A stretch of 64,000 bases of DNA, taken from Promerops cafer (taxonomy: Eukaryota > Chordata > Aves > Passeriformes > Nectariniidae). Positions 1 to 12,371 of the stretch are shown here, piece by piece. The translations under genes and the position numbers were made by a program. Under the pieces are notes generated by a model that saw only the letters and a list, made by a program, of their open reading frames with translations, was not told the DNA's origin and searched no databases. The stretch is from the NCBI GenBank assembly GCA_013398275.1, contig VZSE01004122.1, positions 969,902 through 1,033,901 on the forward strand. Direction: 5' to 3'. Within the stretch, counting starts at the first letter, position 1. The number at the start of each line of letters is the position of its first letter.

Positions 1-1775
1 AATAGAGCTAGGTACAGCTCACTGTATGGATAAAACAGACAAGAAACTCCTTGCAAGGAATGGGCATGTGGAAAGCCACCTGGTTTTCACTGCTTCATCC
101 ATAGCTTTACAGCTTGGGCTTGTGCCATCTAAACATTTGCCCTACCCTGTTGCCAAGATTTACTGTAGGAATAGTGCCAGATAGAAATAAAAGACAGGCA
201 AACAAAGAACCATTTTAGGTATCTACTGTAACATCATACTCCATCAGTTAGGAAAAGGAGTTTGGATAGAGTTATCTCACTTCTCTATGTTTGTTTCTGT
301 TCTCTGCCTCTGTGTAGGAGCCCAGAGAAGTGCTACAGTTCTGTCTTACTTTTGTGAATCCAAGGCTTTTGATATCCCTCCGTGAGGTTCAAACAAACTA
401 TCTCATGTGACTGAGAGCACATCAGAGTTGAGCCTCTGAACTGCCAAAGTTTTATTATTTTTTTCACCAAAAACTTCTCTGTATCGCCAGAATCACACTT
501 GCCCTTGAAACTATCTCTTTATGAGCAAACTATTGTAATTTTTATTGGAGCCAACAAATTCCATATTCATGTTCTCAGAGCACAGCTGAAGACGTTTGTT
601 TTCCCAAGTGCTTCAGTCATTCTGAGTGAACTCTGTGGAAGAGACAGTTGACATGCCTTTGGAGAGGCCCTGTACAAAATGCATTCTGTTCTGAATCAAG
701 TGCTGAAGGGTACAGTGATGTGACAGGCTTCAGGGAAGCTGGCTTAGGGACTAGGCAGGCTCTAACAGGAACTGTTTAAAAGAAAACAAAATGAGACAAA
801 GGGAAAAAAATCCCCACAAACAAACCAGAAAGGGAAACAGAGGATGAAGATGAGGGTATAATCACCATGATTCTGACTGAAACCTTGCTGTCTCGACTGA
901 AGCCAAAGCTCTGCCTTCTTTTTTTGCCATTTTCCCTTGTTCTTGTCCTTCATCCTCTTGCTATGCCACCGTAGCAAGTGGAATGGATTAAAATGGATTA
1001 ATTTAGTTTCCTGAGCAAACCACCTATCCTCCATTTGCAGGGACTGGACACAGATGAACACTTCTAGCATGTGATTCGACTGACCTGGTTTTGGTGTCCA
1101 TGTCAATGTGATATGAATGTTCACTTCCACCCCTTAATCAAAAGAGGAAACTCAGACATAAGGGATGTATAAGTTGTAGAACATTGTATTTGTTCAGATA
1201 AATTCTCATACTGAGAAACAGACCAAAGCTATGGTCACTGTCTTGGTCTGCTGGTAAATGTTGAGTTTGGGGTAATGTTTAGTGTTTAGTTTTACAGTAA
1301 TTGAACAGAAGATTGAGAGAGCCATTCTCTGTTCAAAAGTGTGGTTTTGCTTCATGGCCACTCCTGAAACGGAGATGAAACCTGCGTCTCAGAGAAGCTG
1401 ATACTGTGAATGATTAGGTCAAAATTTGGACTACTTCTGTCATTATTTAAGCATCTGATCACATTTATGGGGATCTTTGGGAGAAGAATTGAGAGAATGG
1501 GAGCATTTTTAAAGGCTGTGGTAAACGTTGGGGATAAATTCTGCAGATAAAATGATGAAAGAACTCAAAGCTTTGCAAAATAGGGTAAGGAAATCATAAA
1601 ATTCAGGAACAACAGAACAAGACTAATCTGAGCTTCCATGCCAAAAATAACCTGACTTTAGGGTTCACAGTATTTCAACTGTTCTCTAGAAAGGGAGATT
1701 GATTTTTCAGATGAAAAAACTTCCTCCCCCCTTCCTTCTTTCTTTTTAATAGCAAATTGAAATCTTAGTTTATTT
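1..1775. other. Gene-free stretch, nothing recognised
   Basis: Unremarkable AT-rich DNA. A 122-codon open frame on the minus strand (762-1130) has no recognisable domain. It is rich in lysine and tryptophan from A-rich and TGG-rich runs and looks like chance. I see no repeat, splice-bounded exon or RNA gene here. Confidence 0.6.
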
Positions 1776-2542
1776 TCATAGAATTACAGAATGGTCTGTG
1801 TTGGAAGAGACCTTAAAGACCACCCAGTTCCAACCCCACTGCCTTAGGCAGGGACACCTTCCACTAGACCAGATTTCTCAGAGCTCCATCCAAACTGCCC
1901 TTGAACACTTCCAGGCATGGGGCATCCACAGCTTCTCTGGGCAATTTGTACCAGTGCCTCATCACCCTCACAGGCAGTAATTTCTTCCTGATATCTAATC
2001 TAAACCTAATCTCTTTCAGTTTAAAGCCATTTCCCCTTACTGTATCACTACATGCCCTTGTAAAAAGTTCCTCTGCAGTTTTCTTGTAGTTCCCTTTAGG
2101 AACTGGGGGGCTGCTCTAGGGTCTCCCCTCCCCCTCTGCTCCAGACTGAACAACCCCTACTCTTTCAGCCTGTCTACACAAGAGAGATGTTCAAACACCC
2201 TGACCATCTTCACGGCCTCTCTCCAACAGGTCCATGTCTCTCATATGTTTGGGACCCCAGAACTGGACTCATCACTCCAGGTGGGGTTTCACAAGAGCAG
2301 GGCAGAGGGTGAGAATCCCCTCCCTTGACCTCTGGGTCACTCTTCTTTTGATGCAGCCCAGGATATGTTTGGCCTTCTGGGCTGCCAGTACTCTTTGCTG
2401 GGTCATGCTGAGCTTCTCATCCTCCAACACCCTCAAGTCCTTCTCTGGGCTCCACTCAATCCATTCCCCACCCAGCCTGAATCTGTGCTTGGGATTGCCC
2501 TGGCTCAGGTGCAGGCCCTTATACTTGTCCTTGTTGGACCTT
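1776..2542 (-). mobile_element. CR1 LINE, 3' fragment (about 765 bp)
   Basis: A 5'-truncated CR1 non-LTR retrotransposon lying antisense to the plus strand. Its 3' terminus is at 1776, where the plus strand reads TCATAGAATTACAGAATGG, the complement of the CR1 terminal repeats. The characteristic 'ttggaagagaccttaaagac' and 'gttccaaccccactgcc' segments follow. The body covers the C-terminal end of ORF2 and the 3' UTR, up to the segment complementary to 'ggtccaacaaggacaag' near 2525-2542. Full CR1 is about 4.5 kb, so most of the 5' end is missing, as is usual in birds. Frames are broken. Two plus-strand open frames over it (1798-1980 and 2234-2563) are antisense shadows. I saw no clear target duplication, which is normal for CR1. 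Confidence 0.95.
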
Positions 2543-2802
2543 TTGATACTTCAACCTTTCTAAAATTAACTGCTTTGTTCCAAGATGATTAAAATTAAAG
2601 ATTATGGCGTTAAATGAGTGTTACAACTACTTTTTTTCCCCCCTGTTCTAGAACTCTCTCTGAAATTCAATCTGAGTTGATAAGAATATATTAATTGTTC
2701 TGGGCTCTGAATTTAGCATCTGGTGAAAACATTTCAACATTTCTTAATAGATCTTTGTCTATACAGAGATGATTTCTGGAAGACTCTTTGTTTCCAATTT
2801 AC

Positions 2803-2944
2803 CTCCTAAGTTTGTCTTCTGTTCTTCTTTTGTGTTTGTGTTGTTGTTAAATTCATTCTTCCAGTCAGCGCTCAAGGTCTCTTGAATCAAGCAGTCTGTC
2901 AACACAAGAAAGGTGGTACTCACCCTAAAGAGGTCATCATCTGA
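2803..2944 (-). other. Candidate exon (142 nt), possible 21-nt microexon inside it
   Basis: Read on the minus strand, a long polypyrimidine tract ends in TTTTGCAG at 2945-2952, a near-ideal 3' splice site. The sequence after it stays open in one frame for the full 142 nt and ends at GGAG|GTAAAT (donor at 2802-2801). A second, stronger donor, AGG|GTGAGT, lies only 21 nt after the acceptor. Using it would give a 21-nt exon at 2924-2944, a multiple of three, encoding Ser-Asp-Asp-Asp-Leu-Phe-Arg. Two TGC trinucleotides sit in the upstream pyrimidine tract, the type of element known near neural microexons. I do not recognise the protein. I saw no neighbouring exon with matching phase. It could be a real coding exon, a lncRNA exon, or a chance arrangement of splice signals. 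Confidence 0.25.
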
Positions 2945-5900
2945 CTGCAAAAGAGAAAAAAAGAAAAAGCAATTATCATAATTTCAACTTTTGTTGCTGA
3001 ACTTTTAACTATGTTAGTTATATTCATGTTCCTTAGCCATGATCTTGAAAACTCTTTCATGTTTCTTTATGCTGCCATATAGAAAGATCCATTAGCCTGC
3101 ATATAATTTTTTGGGGAGATCTACAAAGGTACATTTGGAACAATGAGATGCCTCCGTGTCTTCACCAGTAAGAACTGTCCTTGGCTGAGCAATTATGGAC
3201 AAGCTCTTGGAGCTTCTGCAAACTTAGATCTCAATAAATCAAGAGCTGACTTGACAGTGGAATAATTTCTGTCCTTGTACAGAATAAGTCTGGCACCTTC
3301 AGACATAGAGAAAGTAATTTTGTGATCATTGCTTAACAGAACTGCCAGTGGGTCTCCTTGGAAGGCTCTCTGCACTAGATGGTGTCAATCAGGAATATGT
3401 AAATATGCTCAAAGGCAGAGATTATTCACAGTTCATCAGAGGTCTATGGCCTTAAGAAGTGTCCTGTGAGTGTATGTAAGGAACGGAAATGCTGTTGAAG
3501 AACTACAGTTATTGGTAACCCATTTTTCCCTTGAAAAGGGTTGTAATAATCTTGTTTTAATGCAAAGTAGCTTTCTGTATTTCTCTTCATGCACACATCC
3601 TCTTCCTTATGCATGCATAAGAGAGAAGTACAAAAACACTGGAAGAAGGGATAACTCTATGATTATCCCAAACCAGCAAGTTCTGCAGAACTCACAGAAA
3701 CTTTTACTTTTTGGAGAATTCCCAGCAAGATTTACATGTGAAAAGGATTGTTGCTAAAATTATGTACCATTGCTCGTTACTGGGGTTATTCCACCTGTAA
3801 TTGGCAATTGGATTTATGCAAAACAGCTGAACTACTACTAAAAATAGGATTTCCACCATTTGATACTTCTACACAAATGTTGGAATTAAAAAAAAAAAAA
3901 ATCATGTAAGAGTGGTGAGTGACAAAAAAAGCCCAAACAACCAAGCCCCTCAAAATGCTGTGTAGATGTTTCTGTGTTTAAATGCAGTGCATGGTATTGG
4001 ATTGTTCTCAGAGAACAGCTATAGCTGGTAGGGTAGGTTTTAGTTTGGTTGTTTTTATTTTTTGTTTGTTTGTTTGTTTTTTTTAAACTTGCATATACCA
4101 TACTGGTTTGTTTTTGAGATGCTGAAATTAGGCTGGGAATAGTGTTGTGGTCCTTGGAATTAAGATATCCCATTTGCATACTCTTTTATCAATGAGTATC
4201 TGTCTTAGCAAAAAAGAAAAACCAAAAACCCAATCAAGCAACCCCAGAAAGCACCCAGAAAACCACAAAAAATCCCAAATAAGCTACCTCCTAAGACAAA
4301 ACTATTTTTTGATGTTTGCCCAAGTTGAAGGTTGAATAAACTTGATGCCATATATTTATTTTTAATACTGAAAAAAAAAATCAACATTGTGATGAATCTA
4401 ACTCAGTTTTTTACCTTCAAAGAAACACACAGGTCACTATTAGTCTTGAGTGATAAAGAATTAAATACACAAACTGTCAATATTTTGAACTTAAACCCAC
4501 AAAACAAAATCCAAATGTGATCTATGCAATTAATTCAGTGAAAGTGGATTAATTGTCAAGAAGAAAAGGTGAATACAGTTGCAAAAAAAAAAACAGACTT
4601 CTGGGATTATGTAGTGTGTAATACAAACTTCTGAACTGTCTGTAATTTAAAAAACATCTCTGCAGTTATATGTGTCTGGTACATAAGCACTGAGTTTGAA
4701 AATCCATTCCTATAATTACTTAGATGAGACAGAAAAAAAAAAAATACTAAACCCTACTAGTTGAATCAAACCCATTTAATAAATATCCTCATTTCTGTAC
4801 ATTGGTTTCCATGCACTCCTGACCAGTTGGATGCTTCCTGTTCCCATTGCTAAATCCTGTGGTAGCAGTAAGACAATATATAGCCACGGATATTGCATTG
4901 ATTAACTGAAAGGGTACTGCAGGAGAACAGGAAACTTAGCTGGCCAGTGTTGCAGTGCCATAACAAGCATTACTGCCAAATAATTAACCTTGCTGTTTGT
5001 TTAGCACCCTCAGAAAGCTTCATTACCAATGCAGTCAATTATCTTCTAGTAATGGCTACTACAGAAAGAAGACTTGCTTAATTAAAATTATTTAGACCAA
5101 AGAGGGTGTATGATTGGGTAACAGATATTGGAATGGGATAGAATGATCTCTCTGAGCTATGTAGCTCATTGAAGGCTTGTATTTCACATTTCAGAATGCC
5201 AGGTTTTGTGTCTTTTTCCACACAAAACCAGCAATAATAATTATGTGTTCATTCTTCCACCTACATACATTTCCTTGCTCAATAACATCCTTTTATAAAG
5301 CAGCTATAGTGGGATGAGGAAAGACCTAGATCCACCATACAGACTGCTTTAAAGAGTAAAGTTAGAAGTGGATCCATTGCATGGAAGGAAATGAAAAAGA
5401 GGGAAGATTTTTGCAGGTAAGTGTTGTAATTCACAGCTATGCAGGTATGTATTGGGTATTGCTGAGGAAATTCTCTTGATGGCCTCCCTTGAGGAAAGAG
5501 GTTTAATTTGTTCCCCCTCTGTGACATTTTGCATTTCCACCTTCTTTGTAGATCATCAAAGAAGTGGCAAAAGGCCTGAGTTTTTGACAGTCAACCTTAG
5601 AGCAGGACTAAAAGCTGGTTGATACAGAGATAAAGCTCTGGGTGCCTGTTTCTGTAGGGCTTGAAGATAAGGTTTGTTTTCTATACTATAAAAGTCTTCA
5701 GAGCTTTGCTTCCACTTCCAAGAGCACTTGAAAGCCCAGCAGGTCCATTAGTACAGACTTAAATTGATTAGTTAGTCTTAGAGCTAGTTCTGTACTCCCA
5801 GACAACTGAGACCTGACTGATATGTGTTTTGCCAATAAAACCCTCAGTGGGATGGAATTGTATTACTAGAACCGTTCTTTTATCAATCTGTCTCCTTTCA

Positions 5901-7038
5901 CTCATAGCTGATTTTCTTTTGTGGCTGCAAATCTGCAGCCTTGCTGGGGGCCTTAAGTCCATATTAAGAACTCTTTGCTGTGCATCTAATGTGTTTTGTG
6001 TAGCTCTTTTTTTTTAATAGCAACTTCAGTCTAGGGCACGGTATATGACTTATTCAGTACCCAGTATTCCTCCCAGGGGCTATATTTTTAAAGGTAAATA
6101 AATGTCAAATATGTAATACAAGTGAGGGAAAAAAAATACCACTAAAATAAATGGTATAGATGAGAACATCCACTGCAATTCAGCACCTAAACTACAAATT
6201 CAAGTTGGAAAATGTGATTCAGGATGGGCATCTGAGTGCCAGATTACCTCAAAAAATTCAAGTCCTACATTGTTTTTGATAAGAGGAGTTGGATTTATAT
6301 GTCATCTCTGCACATTTGAAGCCTTCATCTGAACTTTTTGAGTTATGGTCTTTTTGAGTGAATTTACAGTTGTTATAGAACAGACTCCAAAGGTAGAAGC
6401 TAATGAGGTGAAGGAAATCCTGATGGAATGGAGTTAATGGCAAAACTCATATTGGTTTTATACGATCAAGATCCCACTTATAATTCCTGTATGAACTCTG
6501 AATTTTTAGTGTCTTAAATATGTCCCTAACAACTAAAGCCATTTTATCACATAGAAGACATGCGAGATTAGAGCTGAAATAATATCCTCTTTAGTATCTC
6601 TATCTGTAAATAAACTCTGCTATTAAAAAAATAACTCTGATCTTTTCTGCTAATTCTGTCTCGAAAGAACAATTGTGCACGTAGGATTGAAACCAGGTAT
6701 TCTTCCTTGCTCTTTCAAGAAACCCCAAACAAAAATGCAAATAAGTAGCAAATAGCTGCTTAAGAGGCACTGCTTCTTCACTAAGCATGTAATTAACCCA
6801 TGGACCTTGCTTCCTTAAGATATTATTGAGGCAAACAATTTAGCCAGATTCCAGCAAAGCCTAGCTATTTATATAAATACTAAGAATAATCCAGATGTAT
6901 AATCGCTGCCATAAAATATAATGATTTTAGGAACTCAGCGTTAAAGACACATGCAATATTACCAGCCATGTTCAGTGTTTAAACAAAGCCTCAGGTCTAA
7001 AGCATGTTGAGATATTCAACTTTCTTCCATATTCGTAA
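2945..7038. other. Gene-free stretch with A/C-rich low-complexity tracts
   Basis: AT-rich noncoding sequence. It holds short homopolymers (A13 near 3889), a T/G-rich tract with GTTT repeats near 4040-4084, and the A/C-rich tract annotated separately at 4209-4279. A 60-codon minus-strand frame at 3193-3375 has a varied, protein-like composition but lacks convincing splice sites and is not called as a gene. Nothing else is supported. Confidence 0.55.
4209..4279. repeat. A/C-rich low-complexity tract
   Basis: About 70 bases of almost pure A and C on the plus strand, with runs such as AAAACC, CCCAAT and CACCCAG. It follows a T/G-rich tract 130 bp upstream, so the two are roughly inverted in composition. 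There is no coding potential; the open frames here are made of Lys, Thr, Pro and Gln from the tract. Confidence 0.7.
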
Positions 7039-7145
7039 CTGTGGCACTTAGGGACAGGGGTTAGTGGGGCTTGTAAGTATTAGGTTTATGGTTGAACTCG
7101 ATGATTTTGAAGGTGTTTTCTGACCTGAATGATCCTATGATTCTT
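7039..7145 (+). mobile_element. CR1 LINE, 3'-terminal scrap
   Basis: About 107 bp matching the last part of CR1 in sense orientation. A 'gtggcacttagggacagggg' segment is followed by 'ggttgaactcgatgatttt' and a 'gacctgaatgatcctatgattctt' ending. Only the 3' UTR end is kept. The match is divergent, so it is an old insertion. Confidence 0.85.
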
Positions 7146-10100
7146 GTTTTCAGTTAGTGTAACTTGAATAACTGTGCTTTTATTACAGTTTGAAAAACTG
7201 CATCTAGAAAATTACACTGCTTATAGTAACTTTCTTAAGAACCTGAAATTTTGTTTATATCTGCTGCCCGAGAGAGGCTTGTCCACCCTTGAACAGTTCT
7301 TGCTGCAATACTCAGCAGGGTGCCAGACTGTTTTCAGATGATTGAAATATAAACGAAACCATAGGCAGCTTGCTCAAAATAATGAAAGCAATAAACTAGA
7401 TTGGCTGTCCTAGTAGTCCTCGCGTTTTCTTCAGTTGCTTCATGGTAATAGCAATGATGGGTTGTGTAGAAGTGCTGGTAGATAAAAGAGATGGAACTGA
7501 CCTAAGACAGGGCAGTATTTCTACAGAGCAGGAAAATTACCTTTCTTTTTGAGAAATCTACCTACAACTTTAGAGCATTTTATGGATAACCTTTGTGTTT
7601 GCTTCTTCCTTCTTCTCTGCACAGAGAACTGGCAATGCCACAAGGACACTCTGCGGTCTAGAGCAGATGCTAGTACCACTTTAATTTAGCTCTTATCATT
7701 CAGTGATTGATTTGCAACCAAGTGCCCTTAAACATGTTTGTTCCCCCCAAATACAGTCAACTCAAAATAGAACCTCAAGTGAGACAAAGTACAAACAGAT
7801 TCAAGTACATGATATACTGACAATTACTGTATGGAAACAATAAAACAGGGAAAAAATAGAAACCACTTCACATCTTATTTCCTTCCAAAAGAGAGTGTAA
7901 TCAAGGTATAATGAGCATTGAAATTAATAAATTAAAAATAAATGCCCATAAGAGGGAGAAAAAATGTGTTAATCAGTTGGCAATTATATTTTTGGCATTG
8001 TAAATTAATTCCTCAAATGAATCTCCTTCCAGTTTATTTCATTCCATTATCTGTTTTCTTGCTTATTTTTTATCTAATGATTAACATTTCTGAATTCTGT
8101 ACATAATGATTTTTTTAAAAACCAAAGGTGTTTGTTTAAAGATAAAAAGACAGTGTGTCAAACACAAGATTTTGACATTGTGTCCTTTCCAATCTGTGAA
8201 GGCAGGAACAGAAATCTCCTTATAATGAAGCTGTCCTTTTAAAGCTTTTTTTTTTTTTTTTCCCCTTTTTATTCTGGATCAAGCCTAGTGGCATTACTCA
8301 TCATTTCAGTAATGGAAATGATTCTCAGTTGTCTCCCAGCTACCACTAAACAGCAATCTGCAACACAGCTCATCTGTTCCAACTCCTCCATCTTCTTTGC
8401 CCCACCCTCAAGTGGTAAGAGGTTTGTAGACAGTCTGAGGAGTTTTAACTTAAGAAAGAGGAGAGGAAAAAATCCTGACTGTGCTTATTGACAGTTTCCT
8501 CTCACTTATGTATCTCCTGATGTAGTCACAACAGCATGTTCTTTCTGCCCATATATCAAAGTCTGTAGTAGCTAGACAGTTATGGATGCTAACCTGAAAA
8601 GAAAAAAACAAAAAAAAAAAAAAGAAAAAGGAAGCAATATATTAAGTAGCATCCAGGAAACCAATTTGATCTGGGAAGTAATTAAGAGAAAATCAACAGC
8701 AGCTGTAATACTTTGCTTTTGTTCCTTCCTCTGCCCTGCAGAAAACCCCCAAACAAAGCAACACAACAAAATTAAAAAACCCCCAACACCTAGGATATCA
8801 AGACTGTGCTTTGTAGATGAAAATTCTTGAAACAGAATGAATGTCCATAAATGTAATTCACCATTGCAATGCAGTTCAGAGAGGGTGCAAGAAAAGGCTG
8901 GATTACTCAAGACTTTCTGAAGTATGGTGAAGAAGATAAATTTATTGTGCAAGCAGGAGCAAGGGCAGAACTAACACATAAACCAAAATGTCACTAAGAT
9001 TTCAGAACTCAGGTGGTTTAAAATCTGCTGCAAAGTATTTCCTGTACCTGGATGGCTCAGACACTGCTGCCCTGACTCTTCAGAGCTGTTCAAGGGTAAG
9101 GTGGCAAGTGAACATGAAATATCCTGCTGCATTTGCCTGTCACACATCTCAGAAGGGGTTTGCCAAGGGTTCAGCTTGGTGAGCTGAGGAAGGGGGATCC
9201 CTTTGGTTTTTGTCTGATCTCTTTTTCAAGTACCCTGTGCTCTTAGAAGGCAAATATATCAATGTGCTACTTGGACCTCTGCTAGGGTCTATGTTTCCAA
9301 CACCTGACCAGAAGAGGACTCTGCTGGACTCCTTCCGGCCATCTGTCCTCCCATCCTTCCCCTTACACCAGTTTTCCTGGCATCTTGTTGGGCAATGGCT
9401 CAAGAATCTTCATAGAATGGGGGAATTTTGCATGTGCCCTCTCCTCTGGCATCCTCCCAAGCAACACCTATCCTGCTTGGAGTCAAGTGGGGGGAGATAG
9501 AATAATCTGCCAAGCCACTTGAGCCACTGTAGCTGGTGTAATGTTGGGAAAGAAAAAATGTCTGAAGTACTAGCACAAGTGAGGTGTTCCTGATGGGCCA
9601 AACGGATTCTGTGTGAACCTGTGGAAGCTTGAATGCGTGGTGCTGGCTTGCCAGGCTCTTCCCTGGGAGATGAGAGAGAGTGGGCATCTGTCTTCACTAG
9701 CCTCTGAAGAGATCTTTAGCTGAACACACGGTGGGCAGTCGTTTTGAAGTGAAAAGACTTAGCCCTGTATTGGTTTTGCAAGAAAAAAACATCCCAGCCA
9801 AATATGGTGGAAGATTAACACAGCAGCATTTTGTTCTTTATTTTCCTATCTCTGTCCTGGTTTAAGCATTAAAGAGACTAAGGATGGCACATTTGGAAGT
9901 ATTGGATCTTTTGGAGATGTGGAGTTAGTAAATCTTCCGCTAGTAGGATTCTTTGTGTTAGACTTTTATGGCAATAATTTCAAGCTATTCTGTTTCATGT
10001 TAGTCTTGTCAGTAAATTTTTTATGACAGTATTCTTAGCCTGCTGTAATTGGATAATACTCCATCAAGGATCTTTGCTGTATACAAAGAAAGCCTAATAT

Positions 10101-10400
10101 TAAATATTTCTATGTAGTAAGCTGATGATGTATATGTTCTCTCCTATATCTTAACAACTCAGTATCTGCAAGTGTTTCACTGCAAAACTGGCAAATCCTG
10201 TAAAATGGACAAGGGCCCTTGTACTGTAGTGATTTGGGCTGTGATGGTGTGGCCTGTGTTCTGGCCACAGTCATACATTCTCTGCAGATGATAGTATTGC
10301 TCTCGTTCAAGAGATTTCTTTATTCTTTACTTGGCAAGATTTGTGCAGCCTTATTAATTACAGTTACAGTTTCAAACAATTTTATTGTTTCAATGTCAAT
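7146..10400. other. Gene-free stretch, low-complexity runs only
   Basis: AT-rich noncoding DNA. Visible structures are a T17-type run near 8241-8257, an A-rich run near 8592-8628 and an A/C-rich run near 8743-8792. The segment around 7980-8140 is rich in TAAT and ATTA homeodomain-like cores and could be a conserved noncoding element, which cannot be tested from one sequence. Slightly GC-richer DNA at 9150-9700 carries overlapping open frames on both strands, but none looks like a protein. Confidence 0.5.
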
Positions 10401-10453
10401 GTTGTTTGTTAGTTTGGTTGTTGTTTTTTTTTTTGGGGTTTTTTTTTTTTTAT
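10401..10453. repeat. T/G-rich tract adjoining a CR1 3' end
   Basis: About 50 bases of T runs broken by GG or GGGG. The tract touches the 3' terminus of the minus-strand CR1 at 10454. In the element's orientation it is an A/C-rich tail. CR1 elements normally end in 8-bp repeats, not an A-rich tail, so this may be a pre-existing tract at the target or a later expansion. Confidence 0.7.
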
Positions 10454-10924
10454 AGGATCATAGAATGGCCTGGGTTAGAAGGGACCTTGAAGATCACCTA
10501 GTTCCAGGCTGCCTCTCATGGACACGGACACCTTTCACTAGACCAGATTGCTCAGAGCCTCATCTGACCTAGCCTTGAACAATTCCAGGGATGGGGCATT
10601 CACAGCTTCTCTTGGAAACTTGTTCAAGTGTCTCCCCACCCCTACAGTAAGGAATTTCTTCATGGTATCTAATCTAAACTTACCTTCTTTCAGCTTGAAG
10701 CCATTTGCCTTGTCCTGTTACTACCTGCCTTGTAAACAGTCTCTCTTCCTTTTAGCTCCATTCAGGTACTGGAAGGCCACAATTAGGTCATTCTGAAGCC
10801 TTTTCTTTTCCAGGCTGAACAATTCCAATCCTCTTAGCCTTTTCCTAATAGGAGAGGTGCTTCCTGTTCATCTAATCATCTTGGTGGTCTCCTCTGGACT
10901 TACTCCAGCAGGTCAATAACCTTT
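10454..10924 (-). mobile_element. CR1 LINE, 3' fragment (about 470 bp)
   Basis: A 5'-truncated CR1 in antisense orientation. The plus strand starts 'ggatcatagaatggcctgg', the complement of the CR1 terminus. It continues through the 'cagcttctcttggaaacttg' and 'tttcagcttgaagccatttg' blocks and ends in the complement of the ORF2 C-terminal region near 'ctccagcaggtcaataacc'. Frames are interrupted and it encodes no functional protein. Confidence 0.95.
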
Positions 10925-12308
10925 TTTGTTAAAAGGAAATAAAATATATCAGTTTGTTTACATGGCTACAGAATAAAACCCTCCCTTAGCCACGGCATGA
11001 CTCAGCCTGTAGGCAATGCTGACCTGGTAACTCCCACATGAAGGCAGCAATGTTTCCAGTATCATTCTGCCCCCTTCCAAGCTGCTCATGCTTCTGGTGC
11101 TGCTTCCTGAATTGGAATGTCCATGGGAGCTTATTCCATGTTGTAAGCAGAATTTCACTGCATCCTGTAAGTCTGCTCCTTATACAGTCCTTTGTAACTT
11201 TGCATGTAGAAGGGCAGAATTATGGGCCTTGGTTCAAAGCTTTGTAAGGAGGACTTTGTTTCCAAGCCATATAAACCAGGGGTCCTTGATGATTTTAACA
11301 CCATTCTTCCTACAACAATGCATTTGTTGTATGGTGTAAATAACTGGCAATAAGCAGTGTGGGTCACCTCCCTGCAGTTTCAGGGTCTCCTAAGAAAATG
11401 CCTGTTAGTACAGCAGCAGCAATGTGGAAAGGACTGTCAGTTTAAAAGGTTATTTAGAGCTCCACATGGAACAGGGGCATTTGATTTGTGTGTGTTATGG
11501 ATGAAAAATGCTGTTGGTGGTGGGAGGTTCTTGTCCTTCCTCTGTTTCCACACTAGCCAGGAAATAGATTGGCCTCCTGTAGGGACATTTATATGCTCAT
11601 TTGCCAGTCTTGATGTTCAAAACATTTCCCACTGTGTACAAAGGAACAGCCTGTAGCTTAGCATTGAGCTTTCTTACTATTCCTTCCCTTTGCTCAGGTG
11701 CCAGGGAACAAAATCTGAGTGGGAAATGTCTTCCCTCAGTTCTGCCTTCCCATCCCCTCCATGCAGCCAGGGAGAGCAGCAGTGTACTGTGATGTTTGTT
11801 GCTGCTCTAGGCATGTAAGGAATGAAGGAAAAGGAACAGGAGCCACTGGCCAGTGAAAGAGAAGGGGACTTGTAGCCAGTAATGAAACATCATGGCCGAT
11901 GGATCTTTTCAGTGACAGTGGTGGTGCTCCTGAAGAAACCCACCTGGACTCAAAGACGGCTTTGTTAGGGTGATGGTCAAGAAAGAAAGGGAAGCTGGTG
12001 TTTATAATATCTCAGGCATGTCTCATGTGCATGTAGAGAGCTGTTCATGTGCTTAGATAGTGTGCTGTTCCTTTTGGAGGACAGAGCCATCTTCTGTAGT
12101 GGGTTTGTGGTGGCAGTTTTTACAGAGAAGGGAAAATAAATGTGATGGGCCAGAAGACCTCAAGAACTTATTCTCTACAGGGTTCCAGAAAAGGGGCAAG
12201 GGGTCCATTTTTAAAGCCACTTGTTTTCTCATTCTGCTAAGATGATAATCCAACTAGAAGGTGGAAAAGTCATGAGGTCACATCATCCCTGTGCTGTGAT
12301 AGTATGAT

Positions 12309-12371
12309 ACCGTATGATAGTATTACTTTAAATAGTGCAGTGGGAAATAAAAATTATCCTGTGCTTTATCA
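12309..12371 (+). repeat. 63-bp perfect direct repeat, copy 1
   Basis: This 63-bp segment, starting ACCGTATGATAGTATT and ending GTGCTTTATCA, recurs without a mismatch at 13906-13968 in the same orientation. Just upstream of this copy a partial echo (AGTATGATA) overlaps the start of the unit; copy 2 lacks that context. The unit is AT-rich, noncoding and resembles no element known to me. Confidence 0.9.

Noticed and set aside
2234..2563. 109-codon plus-strand frame as a gene
   Set aside because: It is antisense translation of a CR1 fragment.
3193..3375. 60-codon minus-strand frame with protein-like composition
   Set aside because: It could be an exon upstream of the 2803-2944 candidate, but the acceptor is weak, there is no donor before the stop, and I recognise no family.
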